64,000 nt of DNA from Lutibacter sp. (GCA_018054895.1 JAGPIQ010000001.1:18440-82439), one strand, 5' to 3'; positions 8,693-19,200 are shown, numbered from the stretch's first letter. Numbers and translations: made by a program. Notes: generated by a model not told the origin, from the sequence alone.

Positions 8693-10075
8693 TTAATTTT
8701 GATTTAAGAAAGATGCTGTTTTCCCTGTAAGTACCATTAACTCTCCGTAGGCTACATTGTACTCATACAAGGCTTTTATTTTATGTAATTTAATTTCTGA
8801 TAATTTTAAAGTAGCGTCCACCACTTCTAAAGATGTTCCTGTGCCTTCTTCAAAAGCACGTGTTCGCATAAATTTTAATTTGTTTGCTAATACTTCATCT
8901 GCATTTAAACTTTCATATTGTTCCAGTTCCTTTTGCATAGTATTGTACAATTTTTCGGTATAGGTTGCTAAATTTAAACGTGCCTGCCTGTCAATTTCTT
9001 CTACTTGAGAAATTTTATATTTTGAAGCTTTTATTTTATGTTCTCTTTGAAAACCATTAAACAATTCCCATTCAACACCCACACCCACAAACCATTTGGT
9101 ATCTACTAATGATAAATTTTCTTTTCCTAAAATATATTTTCCCATAACACCCACTTTTGGAAAATAATCACTGTTTTCAACTTGTACACCAACTTCTGCC
9201 AATTCGTGATTTTTTTCAATCATTTTTAGTTGTCTGTTTTCTGACAACATTTCATCTTGAAATTCTTTTAAAGGTTTTACAATTGATGGCTGCATAAAAT
9301 TTGTTGATATTGTTAAATTTTTATTGAAACCAATTAAATTTTGAACTGCGGTTGTAGCTAAAGACACATCTTTTTTAGCACCTAACAATTCACGGTTTGC
9401 ATTGGACAAAGCGACTTTTGCATTTAAGGTCTCAACTTCTGGAATCATTCCATTTTCAAAAAATTTAGTCGCTTGATTGTTATGTAATAAAATAACATCG
9501 TACACTTCTTGTCTCAATTGAGCAGCTTCATTGGCTAATTTCAACTTAAAAAAATAATTTATTAAATGAACAGTTAACTCATCCTCTTTAATTTGATGTT
9601 TGTTTTCCGCCAATTCTAATTTAATTCCTGAAGCTTTATTTGCAGCATTAATTTTTCCACCAGCAAAAATGGGCATAGAAATATCTGCAGAGGCAAAACC
9701 TAAGTTTTTTTCTTGTAAGGTAAAGTTCCAATCGCCTAAAACTGCTGCTGCATCTGGAATACTTAATAAACCACCAATCATATTTCGTTGCTCGTTTAAA
9801 TCTACCGTAATATCTTCATCTAAATGTACATACGTACCCGAAACGCTTACGGTTGGCAAACGCAACCCTTTTGTAGCTTTATGTTCTTCTTCCATTGATT
9901 TTACTTCAAAACCTGACGCTTTTACATCTCCGTTTTTAGATAACATTAAATCGTGTGCTTGTTTTAACGTGAGTTCTTGGGCATTTGTAAAGGTTGTTAA
10001 AAGCCCTATAAACAAGAGTAATTTTAATTGTATACTACTCAATTTCATTGATTTAAAATTTATATTAATTTTCAT
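8693..10075 (-). CDS. TolC-family outer-membrane efflux protein
   Basis: A 460-residue protein with a signal peptide ending near FTNAQE and two repeated alpha-helical/beta halves typical of outer-membrane efflux proteins (LTLKQAHDLML at the mature N-terminus, long helices near 190-240 and 370-430). It would form the trimeric exit duct for the HlyD/ABC-2 system. The ATG at 10075 directly follows the TetR stop codon (TAA-ATG). An internal ATG at 10048 would give a more compact signal peptide and may be the real start. Confidence 0.88.
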   Translation of the reverse strand: MKININFKSMKLSSIQLKLLLFIGLLTTFTNAQELTLKQAHDLMLSKNGDVKASGFEVKSMEEEHKATKGLRLPTVSVSGTYVHLDEDITVDLNEQRNMIGGLLSIPDAAAVLGDWNFTLQEKNLGFASADISMPIFAGGKINAANKASGIKLELAENKHQIKEDELTVHLINYFFKLKLANEAAQLRQEVYDVILLHNNQATKFFENGMIPEVETLNAKVALSNANRELLGAKKDVSLATTAVQNLIGFNKNLTISTNFMQPSIVKPLKEFQDEMLSENRQLKMIEKNHELAEVGVQVENSDYFPKVGVMGKYILGKENLSLVDTKWFVGVGVEWELFNGFQREHKIKASKYKISQVEEIDRQARLNLATYTEKLYNTMQKELEQYESLNADEVLANKLKFMRTRAFEEGTGTSLEVVDATLKLSEIKLHKIKALYEYNVAYGELMVLTGKTASFLNQN

Positions 10076-10660
10076 TTATTTTAATATTTTTAAAATATTT
10101 TCAGTTAAACTTTCAATATCATCTTCCGTTACTAATTGTGCTCCAAATATTTCTTTTCGTTTGAAGTTTATAAAATCAACCGGATACACAAAAATGTGGT
10201 AATGCAAATGGTACAAAGAGATATCTTTTGAAATTTCACCAGATTTTACACCAATTTGTTTTACTTGTTCCATTAATAAAACACTCTTTTTTACAATTTC
10301 ATGTGAAACCGTAAAATTGTCATTATGCAATAATTGGCAATAAAATTTTGAAGCTACAGGCTCATTTATAAAATAAACAATTCTATTTTGTATGAATGAC
10401 GACAAAAAAGGCTGAATACTTGTTTGATTTAATGCCAATAAAAACTCCAATTCTTTATAAATAGCTGCTGCCTTATCAGAATATAATTCATTTATTAAAT
10501 CTTGCTTACCTGAATAAGTTCGATATAAATAACCACCACTCACCTGCGCCTTTTTTGCAATCATTGCAATAGTCGTAGCTTCTATCCCGTTTTCAACAAT
10601 GGTTTGCATAGTGGCTTCTTTTACTCTTGCTATTTTATCTTCATCAATTTTACGTGCCAT
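10076..10660 (-). CDS. TetR/AcrR-family transcriptional regulator
   Basis: A 194-residue regulator. The N-terminal helix-turn-helix spans about 10-55 (ATTIAMIAKKAQVSGGYLYRTY); the C-terminal all-helical part is a ligand-binding and dimerisation domain. It is the first gene of the TetR-TolC-HlyD-permease-permease operon and very probably represses it. A near-perfect palindrome 28 bp upstream of the start, next to a -7 box, is the likely autoregulatory site. Confidence 0.88.
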   Translation of the reverse strand: MARKIDEDKIARVKEATMQTIVENGIEATTIAMIAKKAQVSGGYLYRTYSGKQDLINELYSDKAAAIYKELEFLLALNQTSIQPFLSSFIQNRIVYFINEPVASKFYCQLLHNDNFTVSHEIVKKSVLLMEQVKQIGVKSGEISKDISLYHLHYHIFVYPVDFINFKRKEIFGAQLVTEDDIESLTENILKILK

Positions 10661-10679
10661 AAGTATTCATTTAACAATG

Positions 10680-10705
10680 CAAAAGTATGAATAAACGTTC
10701 ATTCA
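10680..10705 (-). promoter_or_regulatory. Efflux operon promoter with TetR-type operator
   Basis: Palindrome TGAATAAACGTTCATTCA (10688-10705, one mismatch between half-sites) resembles operators of AcrR/TetR regulators. It adjoins a minus-strand -7 box TACTTTTG (10680-10687), where a repressor would exclude RNA polymerase. Confidence 0.65.
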
Positions 10706-10760
10706 TTAATAATTTTAATCAAAAAATTAATACTTCCAGTAAAAATCTTATTTTTACCAA

Positions 10761-11333
10761 ATGGAATTAGCTTTAATATACGATCAGGAATTCAAAGGAA
10801 TTGATTTCCAGTCCACACCACTTGAAAAGGCAGAATATGACAATTGTACTTTTATAAATTGTAATATTTCTTCTATAAACTTGTCGAATTGGGAATTTAT
10901 AGAATGCTCATTTTATGATTGTAATTTAAGTTTATCAAGTCTCAAAAATACCAGTTTTAAAGAAGTAAAATTTGAAAAATGTAAACTTTTAGGTTTGAAT
11001 TTTAGTGAGTGTAATCCTTTTCTATTAAATATGGCTTTTAAAGAAAGCAACCTAAATATGGCTTCTTTTTACAATTTAAAAATAGCAAAAACATCATTTA
11101 TAAATTGTAATCTTACTGAAAGCGACTTTTCTGAATCTAATTTGGAGCAATCCAATTTTTTAAACTGCGATTTAAAAAACACCATTTTTAATAGAACTAA
11201 TTTAACTAAAGTAGATTTTTCAACCTCAGTTAACTACGCTCTTGACCCTGAAAATAATGAGGTAAAACAAGCCAAATTTTCAAAAGATGGACTTGAAGGT
11301 TTATTAAAAAAACACCAAATAATTGTAGTCTAA
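10761..11333 (+). CDS. Pentapeptide-repeat protein, Qnr-like
   Basis: A 190-residue protein built of A(D/N)LxX-type five-residue repeats over about residues 20-155 (for example CTFINCNIS, SNLEQSNFLNCDLKN). These predict a right-handed quadrilateral beta-helix. The C-terminal tail ([18 protein letters not shown]) resembles the dimerising tail of Qnr/MfpA gyrase-protection proteins. It has no signal peptide, so it is cytoplasmic. Qnr-like gyrase protection is possible but unproven, since many pentapeptide proteins have other roles. Its 3' end faces the MBL gene with a 2-bp gap. Confidence 0.8.
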   Translation: MELALIYDQEFKGIDFQSTPLEKAEYDNCTFINCNISSINLSNWEFIECSFYDCNLSLSSLKNTSFKEVKFEKCKLLGLNFSECNPFLLNMAFKESNLNMASFYNLKIAKTSFINCNLTESDFSESNLEQSNFLNCDLKNTIFNRTNLTKVDFSTSVNYALDPENNEVKQAKFSKDGLEGLLKKHQIIVV

Positions 11334-11335
11334 AA

Positions 11336-12097
11336 TTATACTTCTAACACTAATTCATCATAGGCTAAAAACACATTTTTAGGTAGTATTTTTTCTACTT
11401 CCGCATGAAAACCCATATGATGGCTTATATGTGTTAAATAGGTTTTTTGAGGTTGTAATTCCGCTATTAACTCCAAAGCTTCCTTTAAATTTAAGTGAGA
11501 ATAATGTGGCTCTATCCTAATAGCACTTAAAATCAACACGTCTAAATTTTGAAGTTTTTCTTTTTCTTCACTTGCAATTGTTTTTACATCTGTTAAATAA
11601 GCTATATTATTAAATCGATATCCTACTATTTTTAAAGAACCGTGGTGTATTTCAATGGGTATTACTTTTAAATTTTTCAGATAAAAAAATTCTTTACTAA
11701 CAATATTTTTATCAATACTTGGAGCGCCTGGATATTTATTTTCTTCAGTGAAAATATAATCGAAACGTCGCTCCAAACTATCCATAACACGCTGAATTGC
11801 GTACAAAGGCACACTCCCCAATTGAAAACTAAATGGCCTAATATCATCTAAACCAGCTGTATGGTCGGCGTGTTCGTGTGTGTATAAAATCCCATTAATT
11901 TTAGAAACATTGGCTCGTAACATTTGATATCTAAAATCTGGACCGCAATCTACAACATAGCAATAACTCTCCCACTCTATTAAAATAGAAACCCGTAATC
12001 TTTTATCTTTTTTATCCGTAGATAAACAAACAGGATGATTGCTACTTACTACTGGTATTCCTGTTGAAGTGCCTGTTCCTAAAAATGTTATTTTCAA
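11336..12097 (-). CDS. MBL-fold metallo-hydrolase (PhnP-like)
   Basis: A 253-residue metallo-beta-lactamase-fold hydrolase. The metal motif THEHADH is near 74-80 with the following Asp, and further ligands lie in YLTDVKTI and LTHISHHMGFH. The N-terminus FLGTGTSTGIP and a CxxC-like region resemble PhnP cyclic phosphodiesterases and RNase Z-like enzymes. It probably cleaves a phosphodiester or similar small ester; the substrate is unknown. Confidence 0.82.
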   Translation of the reverse strand: MKITFLGTGTSTGIPVVSSNHPVCLSTDKKDKRLRVSILIEWESYCYVVDCGPDFRYQMLRANVSKINGILYTHEHADHTAGLDDIRPFSFQLGSVPLYAIQRVMDSLERRFDYIFTEENKYPGAPSIDKNIVSKEFFYLKNLKVIPIEIHHGSLKIVGYRFNNIAYLTDVKTIASEEKEKLQNLDVLILSAIRIEPHYSHLNLKEALELIAELQPQKTYLTHISHHMGFHAEVEKILPKNVFLAYDELVLEV

Positions 12098-12492
12098 TGT
12101 ATTTAATTTTATTGGTAAAAATACAATGATTATTTAATTCCAATTCCCTTCGTTCCACTTTTTATAAAAACTCAAAAATTAACGATTTTTAAATAATTGT
12201 TATTTATATACATATTTTATTAAAAGTAAATGAATAATGTATTTATTTGCCCTAAATATTAAACAATTCATTGCCTTCTGTTTTTTTTAAACTCAATATG
12301 AACCAATCATTTTATCAAAAAATCGCTGAACGCTTAGTACTATTTCCTTTTAGTTGTTTTTTTACACTTAAAAGAAATTACAAGAAGTAAAACGGCTTTT
12401 TTTGGCTAAATTTGGGGTTTGTATATTTTTTAACGTTACAGAGCATATAAATTAAATATTTCACAACCAAAATAAATAAACAATATATCTAA
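12098..12492. other. 395-bp intergenic region upstream of pntAA
   Basis: AT-rich sequence holding the promoters of the MBL gene (minus) and the transhydrogenase operon (plus). A TAAATTTG box at 12407-12414 is a possible -7 element, but it lacks a good -33 partner. A 30-codon ORF at 12298-12390 is a weak candidate for a leader peptide. No clear hairpin or RNA gene was recognised. Confidence 0.4.
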
Positions 12493-13593
12493 ATGAAAAT
12501 AGGCGTATTAAAAGAAACCCAAAAAGGGGAAAAACGTGTCTCTATTTCACCAAATATAGCAAAACAACTTATTGCAAGTGGTTTTGAAGTACTTGTTGAA
12601 GAAGAAGCGGGATTTGCTTCATCATACCAAAATTCTAATTATGAAGAGGCAGGTACACAAATTGTAAAAAGAGATGTTATTTTTAAAGAAGCAGACATCT
12701 TAATTAAAATCAATCCGTTTGATGCAGAAGATTTAGCATTGGTCAACAAATCTCAAGTTTTAATGAGTCAATTGTACCATAAATCTTCACCTGAATTATT
12801 AGAAGCTATTGCAAAAACTGGCGCTACTGCATTTTCAATGGATGCAATGCCACGTATTTCAAGAGCTCAGGATATGGATGTTTTAAGTTCGCAAAACAAC
12901 TTAGCAGGTTACAAAGCTGTTATTTTAGGAGCGAATGAAATGACCCGAATTTTCCCATTAATGATGACGGCTGCTGGAACAATTACTCCTTCAAAAGTAT
13001 TAATTTACGGAATTGGAGTTGCTGGTTTACAAGCTATTGCAACTGCAAAACGTTTAGGTGCTGTTGTTGAAGCTACCGATATTAGAACGGAAACAAAAGA
13101 GCAAGCAGAGTCTTTAGGAGCTAAATTTATTATGGTAGATAATACTGGTGAAGAATCTGAAGGTGGTTATGCTAAAGAAGCTTCGGATGATTATGCTCGC
13201 AGACAAAAAGAGGCTGTAAATAAATCGTTATTTCAAGCAGATTTAGTAATTACAACGGCTATGGTTCCTGGGCGTAAAGCTCCTGTACTTATTTCAACAG
13301 AGCAAGTAAGCCAAATGAAAAATGGTGCTGTTATTATTGATTTAGCTGCTGCTCAAGGTGGAAATTGCGAATCAAGTAAAATGAATGAAACTATTATTGA
13401 AAATGGGGTAAAAATTATTGGAACTACCATTGCTCCTGAAAGCGTTTCAACAAATGCAAGTGATTTATACGCTAAAAATATGTTGAATTTTATCAATCAT
13501 TTAACTGAAAATAATGAATTTAAGTGGGATTTGGAAGAAGAAATTACCAAAGGAACACTAATTGTTCATAACGGAACTATTAAACAAAATTAA
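12493..13593 (+). CDS. pntAA: NAD(P) transhydrogenase alpha subunit, NAD-binding part
   Basis: A 366-residue soluble domain I of proton-translocating transhydrogenase, homologous to alanine dehydrogenase. It has an N-terminal MKIGVLKE start, the RAQDMDVLSSQNNLAGYKAV segment and an NAD Rossmann motif GIGVAGLQAIATAKRLGA near 175-192. It binds NAD(H) and passes hydride to the NADP-binding subunit. The alpha chain is split into two genes, as in Rhodospirillum and many Bacteroidota. Three closely spaced genes form the operon. Confidence 0.93.
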   Translation: MKIGVLKETQKGEKRVSISPNIAKQLIASGFEVLVEEEAGFASSYQNSNYEEAGTQIVKRDVIFKEADILIKINPFDAEDLALVNKSQVLMSQLYHKSSPELLEAIAKTGATAFSMDAMPRISRAQDMDVLSSQNNLAGYKAVILGANEMTRIFPLMMTAAGTITPSKVLIYGIGVAGLQAIATAKRLGAVVEATDIRTETKEQAESLGAKFIMVDNTGEESEGGYAKEASDDYARRQKEAVNKSLFQADLVITTAMVPGRKAPVLISTEQVSQMKNGAVIIDLAAAQGGNCESSKMNETIIENGVKIIGTTIAPESVSTNASDLYAKNMLNFINHLTENNEFKWDLEEEITKGTLIVHNGTIKQN

Positions 13594-13603
13594 AGACTAG
13601 ATT

Positions 13604-13906
13604 ATGAACGGATTTATAGAATTTATAAGCGGTAATCTTCAATTATTTTATATCCTAATTTTAGCGATATTTATTGGAGTTGAATTAATTAAAAACGTAC
13701 CATCTGTACTACATACACCTTTAATGTCTGGTGCAAATGCACTAAGTGGTGTTGTAATTGTAGGTGCTATTTTAGTAATGTTAGAGGCTGAAGGTGCTTT
13801 AGATTTAACGTTAGGATTTATAGCTGTTGTATTAGGAATAATTAATGTTATTGGCGGTTTTGCTGTTACTGACAGAATGTTACAAATGTTTAAAAAGAGA
13901 AAATAA
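13604..13906 (+). CDS. pntAB: NAD(P) transhydrogenase alpha subunit, membrane part
   Basis: A 100-residue inner-membrane protein with three predicted helices (about 10-28, 40-60, 66-88), the usual size of the separate alpha-2 chain. It contributes helices of the proton channel. It lies 10 bp after pntAA, and its TAA overlaps the ATG of pntB by one base (TAATG), so translation is probably coupled. Confidence 0.92.
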   Translation: MNGFIEFISGNLQLFYILILAIFIGVELIKNVPSVLHTPLMSGANALSGVVIVGAILVMLEAEGALDLTLGFIAVVLGIINVIGGFAVTDRMLQMFKKRK

Positions 13907-15312
13907 TGAGTATAACACTAAGTATCATATATTTAATTTCGACGGTAACATTTGTTATTGGTTTAAAATTATTAGGACATCCTGAAACAGCTAAAAAAGG
14001 AAATTTAATTTCTGGAGCAGGAATGCTATTGGCCATTTTTGGAACATTATTTTTACATGGCATTGAAAATGTACCAACTATCAATTATATTTTAATTGCC
14101 ATAGCCTTATTAGTTGGAACAATTTTAGGGTGGTTTATCGCCATGAAAGTTGCCATGACAAAAATGCCCGAATTAGTATCGTTATTCAATGGTTTTGGGG
14201 GTGGTAGCGCACTTTTAATTGGATTGATTGAATTTACTAAAAACGTAGGTGTTGATGCTGAATTAAAATTAGATTCAGCAATTATAGCAACAAGTTTATC
14301 TGCTATTGTTATTGGTAGTATTACCTTAACAGGAAGTTTGGTTGCTTGGGCTAAATTAAATGGATCTATGAAAGATTTAAGATTACCTAAATACAATCTA
14401 ATCAACAATATCTTATTTGTAGTATTAGTTGCGTTTTCAGCGTACATTGTTATGGTAAATACAGATAGCTTACTATTAGTTTACGTATTATTAGCGGCTT
14501 CCTTAGTTTACGGATATTTATTTGTAGCTCCAATTGGAGGTGCGGATATGCCGGTAGTAATTTCGTTATTAAACTCATTAACGGGTATTGCAGCAGCCAT
14601 TACTGGTATTTTATACGATAATATGGTAATGCTTGTTGGTGGTATTTTAGTAGGTTCAGCAGGGTTTATTTTAACTTTTGTAATGTGTAACGCTATGAAT
14701 CGTTCATTAACAAACGTTATTTTTGGAGCTTTTGGTGGTGGCGGAGATGCTGCTGTTGCTGGAGGAAATAAAGTTGGCGGAACAATTAAAAAAACAACCG
14801 CAAGTGATTCTGCAGTAATGATGAATTATGCTAATAAAGTTGTTATTGTTCCAGGATATGGTTTGGCGGTAGCACAAGCACAACACGTAATTCATGAATT
14901 AGAAGAATTATTAACTAAAAAAGGTGTTGATGTAAGTTATGCAATTCATCCTGTAGCTGGTCGTATGCCAGGTCATATGAACGTATTATTAGCTGAAAGT
15001 AATGTTGACTATGGAAAGTTAATTGAAATGGACAACATCAACCCTCAATTTGCGAATACAGATGTTGTATTGGTAGTTGGAGCAAATGATGTTGTGAATC
15101 CTGCAGCGCATAACGATCCTTCTAGTCCAATTTACGGAATGCCAATTTTAGATGTAGAAAATGCAAAACATATTATTGTAAACAAACGTAGTATGAATGC
15201 TGGTTACGCTGGTATTGAAAATGAATTATTCTACAACCAAAAAACATCAATGCTATTTGGTGATGCTAAAGATTCATTGACAAAACTAGTTGCAGAACTT
15301 AAAAATATGTAA
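13906..15312 (+). CDS. pntB: NAD(P) transhydrogenase beta subunit
   Basis: A 468-residue protein. About nine membrane helices occupy the first 280 residues, followed by the NADP(H)-binding domain III (IVPGYGLAVAQAQHVIHELEELL near 315-340 and a VVLVVGANDVVNPAA segment near 385). It couples proton entry to NADPH formation from NADH. The gene ends at a bidirectional hairpin terminator. Confidence 0.93.
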   Translation: MSITLSIIYLISTVTFVIGLKLLGHPETAKKGNLISGAGMLLAIFGTLFLHGIENVPTINYILIAIALLVGTILGWFIAMKVAMTKMPELVSLFNGFGGGSALLIGLIEFTKNVGVDAELKLDSAIIATSLSAIVIGSITLTGSLVAWAKLNGSMKDLRLPKYNLINNILFVVLVAFSAYIVMVNTDSLLLVYVLLAASLVYGYLFVAPIGGADMPVVISLLNSLTGIAAAITGILYDNMVMLVGGILVGSAGFILTFVMCNAMNRSLTNVIFGAFGGGGDAAVAGGNKVGGTIKKTTASDSAVMMNYANKVVIVPGYGLAVAQAQHVIHELEELLTKKGVDVSYAIHPVAGRMPGHMNVLLAESNVDYGKLIEMDNINPQFANTDVVLVVGANDVVNPAAHNDPSSPIYGMPILDVENAKHIIVNKRSMNAGYAGIENELFYNQKTSMLFGDAKDSLTKLVAELKNM

Positions 15313-15334
15313 CAAATTTTTATAATTAAAATTC

Positions 15335-15374
15335 AAAAAAAGTTTATTGAAACTAGTTTCAATAAACTTTTTTT
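15335..15374. terminator. Bidirectional terminator pntB / DUF2461 gene
   Basis: A long perfect inverted repeat (AAGTTTATTGAAAC and its complement with a minimal loop) is flanked by A and T runs, between converging genes. Confidence 0.82.
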
Positions 15375-15388
15375 ATGCAATTCAGTTA

Positions 15389-16063
15389 CTAATCAATAAT
15401 TGAAACTCCGTTTAAATCAGTTGTTAAAACATCACTCATATAGTCTAAAAATGGACGCATTGCTTTAAAACTGCTATTTAATTCTTCTATAAAATTAGGT
15501 GACAACACTTCTTCATCTGTAAATTTACGGGCAACAATAAATTGTTTTAAGTTGATTAAATCTAAATTTGGTTGTGTTTTATCAAAACCACGAGGCGCTG
15601 TTTTTAACGAATCTCCTTGAATTTTTCCAAAATGTTCTTTAAACGTTTTATCATTAATAATTGTTCTTATTTCAGAAGCATCCATTTCAAATTCTTTTCT
15701 AATTCGAAGTAAATCTTCTTTATTTGGATCCCAAAAACCACCTCCTAAAAAACTTTCACCTGGTTTAATTTGTAAATAATAACCACCACGCAATCTATTG
15801 GTTGCTCTTACAAAACCTCCATCAAAATGGGATTTATAAGGTGTTTTATCTTTGGAAAAACGCACATCTCGATAAATTCTGAATATTTTTAAACTCTCAA
15901 TTTCATCGTGTTCTTTTATTTTTTCATGAAGTGAATCATAAAATTTTTTAATTGATTTTTGCTCTTTTTCAAAAGTAGGTTTGTTTTCAGTAAACCAATC
16001 TCGGTTATTGTTTGCTTTTAAATCTTTAAGAAAATCTAATGTTGTTTTAGAAATGGATGTCAT
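15389..16063 (-). CDS. DUF2461 family protein
   Basis: A 224-residue cytoplasmic protein of the DUF2461/TIGR02453 family. Recognisable features are the N-terminal FLKDLKANNNRDWFTENK block, the FRIYRDVRFSKDKTPYKSH motif near 60-78 and GGYYLQIKPGESFLGGGFW near 94-112. The function of the family is not known. It is a single gene with its own 5' region and shares a terminator with pntB. Confidence 0.85.
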   Translation of the reverse strand: MTSISKTTLDFLKDLKANNNRDWFTENKPTFEKEQKSIKKFYDSLHEKIKEHDEIESLKIFRIYRDVRFSKDKTPYKSHFDGGFVRATNRLRGGYYLQIKPGESFLGGGFWDPNKEDLLRIRKEFEMDASEIRTIINDKTFKEHFGKIQGDSLKTAPRGFDKTQPNLDLINLKQFIVARKFTDEEVLSPNFIEELNSSFKAMRPFLDYMSDVLTTDLNGVSIID

Positions 16064-16165
16064 AGTTTAAATTTTAAAATGTAAATATACAAAGACCTTG
16101 TTAATTAGAAATTATTTCTAAAAAAACAGCGTTTAAAGAAAATACACTGCAACTAACCAACAACA

Positions 16166-16196
16166 AAAAAGCGACTGAAATATTCAGTCGCTTTTT
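16166..16196 (-). terminator. Terminator of the 1152-residue protein gene
   Basis: A 14-bp stem AAAAAGCGACTGAA/TTCAGTCGCTTTTT with a 3-nt loop, just after the stop on the minus strand. Confidence 0.8.
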
Positions 16197-16217
16197 AAAA
16201 TTATTACATATTTTTAA

Positions 16218-19200
16218 TTATTTTCGAAATAAAGGATCTGTTCCAATAGTTCCAACTAAACGATCTAAATATTTTGGGTCAGTTGCATTATCTAGCAAGG
16301 CTTCTACTTCTTCCAACCTCTCTAATAAATTCATTTCATTAACTAATAATGCGTTATCTGAATTTGAAATAAAAGCATTTAAATAAGCAATTTGAGTTGT
16401 ATAAAACACCACTTCTTTTTGTTGCTTTAACTGCAACCTTTCCTTGTACCAATCACTATTTACAATGTACTCTCTTTCAAAATAGCTTCTTAATTCTGGA
16501 TTGCTAATTTCTTTACCTTCAAAATGTCCATAAGCCATAATGTGTAATAAAATTTTCAATGGAGGTATGGCTGCGTTTATACTTCCATCTTCAAAATAGC
16601 GTAAACCTACTTTTTGTTGTGCTTCAACAATATTATTTATTCCATCTACATAATCTTCCAAACCTTGTAATTCTGGCTTCAACATTGTTTCATTAAAAAC
16701 AGCATCTGGCTCATCAAACAATCTATTCATACATCTAAAAGCAAATATTTTAGTTATTCTATACCCTAATCTACTTGCTAATACTTTTTGTCCATTATAC
16801 TCAAAATCCTCAACTTTTTCTAATGAACCATTGGCTATTAACAATTTCGGATCACGATCTTCAGGTACCAAACGCGCCCAAATTTCAGGAATTAACAAAC
16901 TAATATCATGGTCCACTTTATTATCACCACCTACATAACCAGCTGCTGTACTAAAAGCATTTGATTCCGTTAAAATATGCGACAATAACGCGTTATTTAA
17001 ATCCGTTGTTGGTGTTAACATGTTAAAAGGTCCTTTTGTTAAAGCTCCCTCTGAACCTGCTCCTGTAGTTGAAGGAGATTTTCCTGTTAAACTACAAATA
17101 AAGTCCATAAACAATTCTGGAACTTCTTGATAATGTATTGGGTTGTAAACTGCCAAAGGTTTAATTCCCGCTTTTCTATCCGCTGGATTATTTCTTCTAC
17201 CAGGTAAAACTGCATTTACCACATTAATTACTGGGTCTTCGGATTGTATTTTTCTGAATAAACGAACACCTATTTCACCAATATAACTCGCTTCCGTTTC
17301 ATCTATAAACAAATTACGCTCTAAATATCGTGGGTTTGCTGTAGGTACTCCATTAACAATTCTTGTATGAGAAGGCAACACAAAATATTCTTCGTCATTT
17401 GGACTATTAACAATACTAATTATTAAGTCTTTAACAGGTTGCGTATATTTATCAAAATTAATCGTATCTTCAAATATTTCAATGGCATCTTTTTTCTTCA
17501 ACAATTCATAATTTGTTAAAAATGTATTGTCAGAAACAATATCACGTTCTGCTCCTTCATCATACCCTCGTACAATAGCTTCATCAGGTCGTTGAAATAA
17601 ATGCGACTCACAATTAACAAGTACTTTTAAACTTTTATTTGTAAATTCTGGATTTAAATCTTTAAATCTATTTCTTGGCAAAGTAATGGAAGCTGTAATG
17701 TCATCTTCTGTTTGAATTTTAGTACTTGCAGAAAAATCGGATCTTAATTTATTTAACATCCATTGTCCATTTTGGTTGAATCCAATTCGTACATAACTAC
17801 CTACAACAGGCATACCGTTGTATTTTAAAATAGTACCTTTTTGACCGTTAATAACATCAACAGACATACTGTCTTTCCAGTTTAAAGCGGCATTATCTTG
17901 ACGGTATAAACGTTTTACAAATAATACCAACGAACGAATGTGTACTGGTATTTTCTTTAAATACTCATTAAATTCATCACTATTTTTACTAGATGGCGTT
18001 AATAATTTTACCGCAGAACCTAAAGTTCTACCTGGGCTTAAAAATGAACGTGAAACAGGCAGCGTAGAATCATAATCTTTCCAACGAGTAGAGTAATTAT
18101 AATTGATGACTTCATCTGCCTTTTTAAAATCTTCTTCAATATCTACAAGGTTGAATGTAATATAGGTAATAGCATTCAACATTGATTTTGAAATTTCTGA
18201 CTTTCCACCACCAGAAACGGTACAAGGTTTATGACAAAATATTCCTTCTGGCTGTGTGTTTACAATTCTCCACAATGAAATTGCCTTGTGTTTTTCTAAA
18301 TTAAATTTATTCCCCGTTGGGTGTACATACGTTTTATGAGGAGACAACAGTAATTTTTGTTCAATTCCATTATACGTCCAAGTAATACTATTTGTATTGG
18401 TGTTTATAAATGCATTTTCAGGAATATATACAACGTTCGAATATTTTTTATCTACGCCATAATTTCCTTCTTTCACTTCAATTCTATCGCCTAACAATTG
18501 TTTTACTTCTTCAAAAGTAAACTTGTTTTTAAATTTTTCAGAAAAAACAACGCCATCAACAATATCACCCATTACACCACGCGGGTACGCTATTGCACCA
18601 CCAGCATGTTCTTCTTCTACCAACCCAAATAAATTGGCGGAATAACTAATTTGCGTTTTTATTTCTTTTTTTGAATACCCGAAATAATTATCAGAAATTA
18701 TGGTAACAACCACACCTCTATCATCTCTACAAGTTACTTTAAATGCACCACCGTCATTATACAATTCGTTTTCATCTTTCCAACACATTTCGTCAAATCT
18801 TTGACGTTCTGTGGCATCGTTATAATGTGGTAATCCTACATCTTTCTTTTTTAATTTTCGCAATTGAGGTGCTAAAACAATACAACCTGTATGACCTGTC
18901 CAATGAATTGGATCCAAAGCAGCATCATTTAAAGCTAAATATGGATCGCCACCATTACCAAAAATAGACTCTACAAAGTCTAAATTGCTCACCAACGTAC
19001 CTGGCGCAAAAAAGCGAACTTCCATACTTTTTTGGGCAATAACTCCCTTTACCTCAGGGCAGACTATTGGACGCAATAATAATGAAACTATTAATTTTGC
19101 TTTTTCATCTTGGTTTGAAGTAAATGGTAATACTTTTAAATCATCCGAAGGATTAAATGCTGCATGTAAAAAATGTGCAAAAACAATTTTTGGCACTTCT

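Noticed and set aside
9600-10202. 200-codon plus-strand ORF
   Set aside because: It runs antisense across the TolC and TetR genes; its translation is low-complexity and shows no domain.
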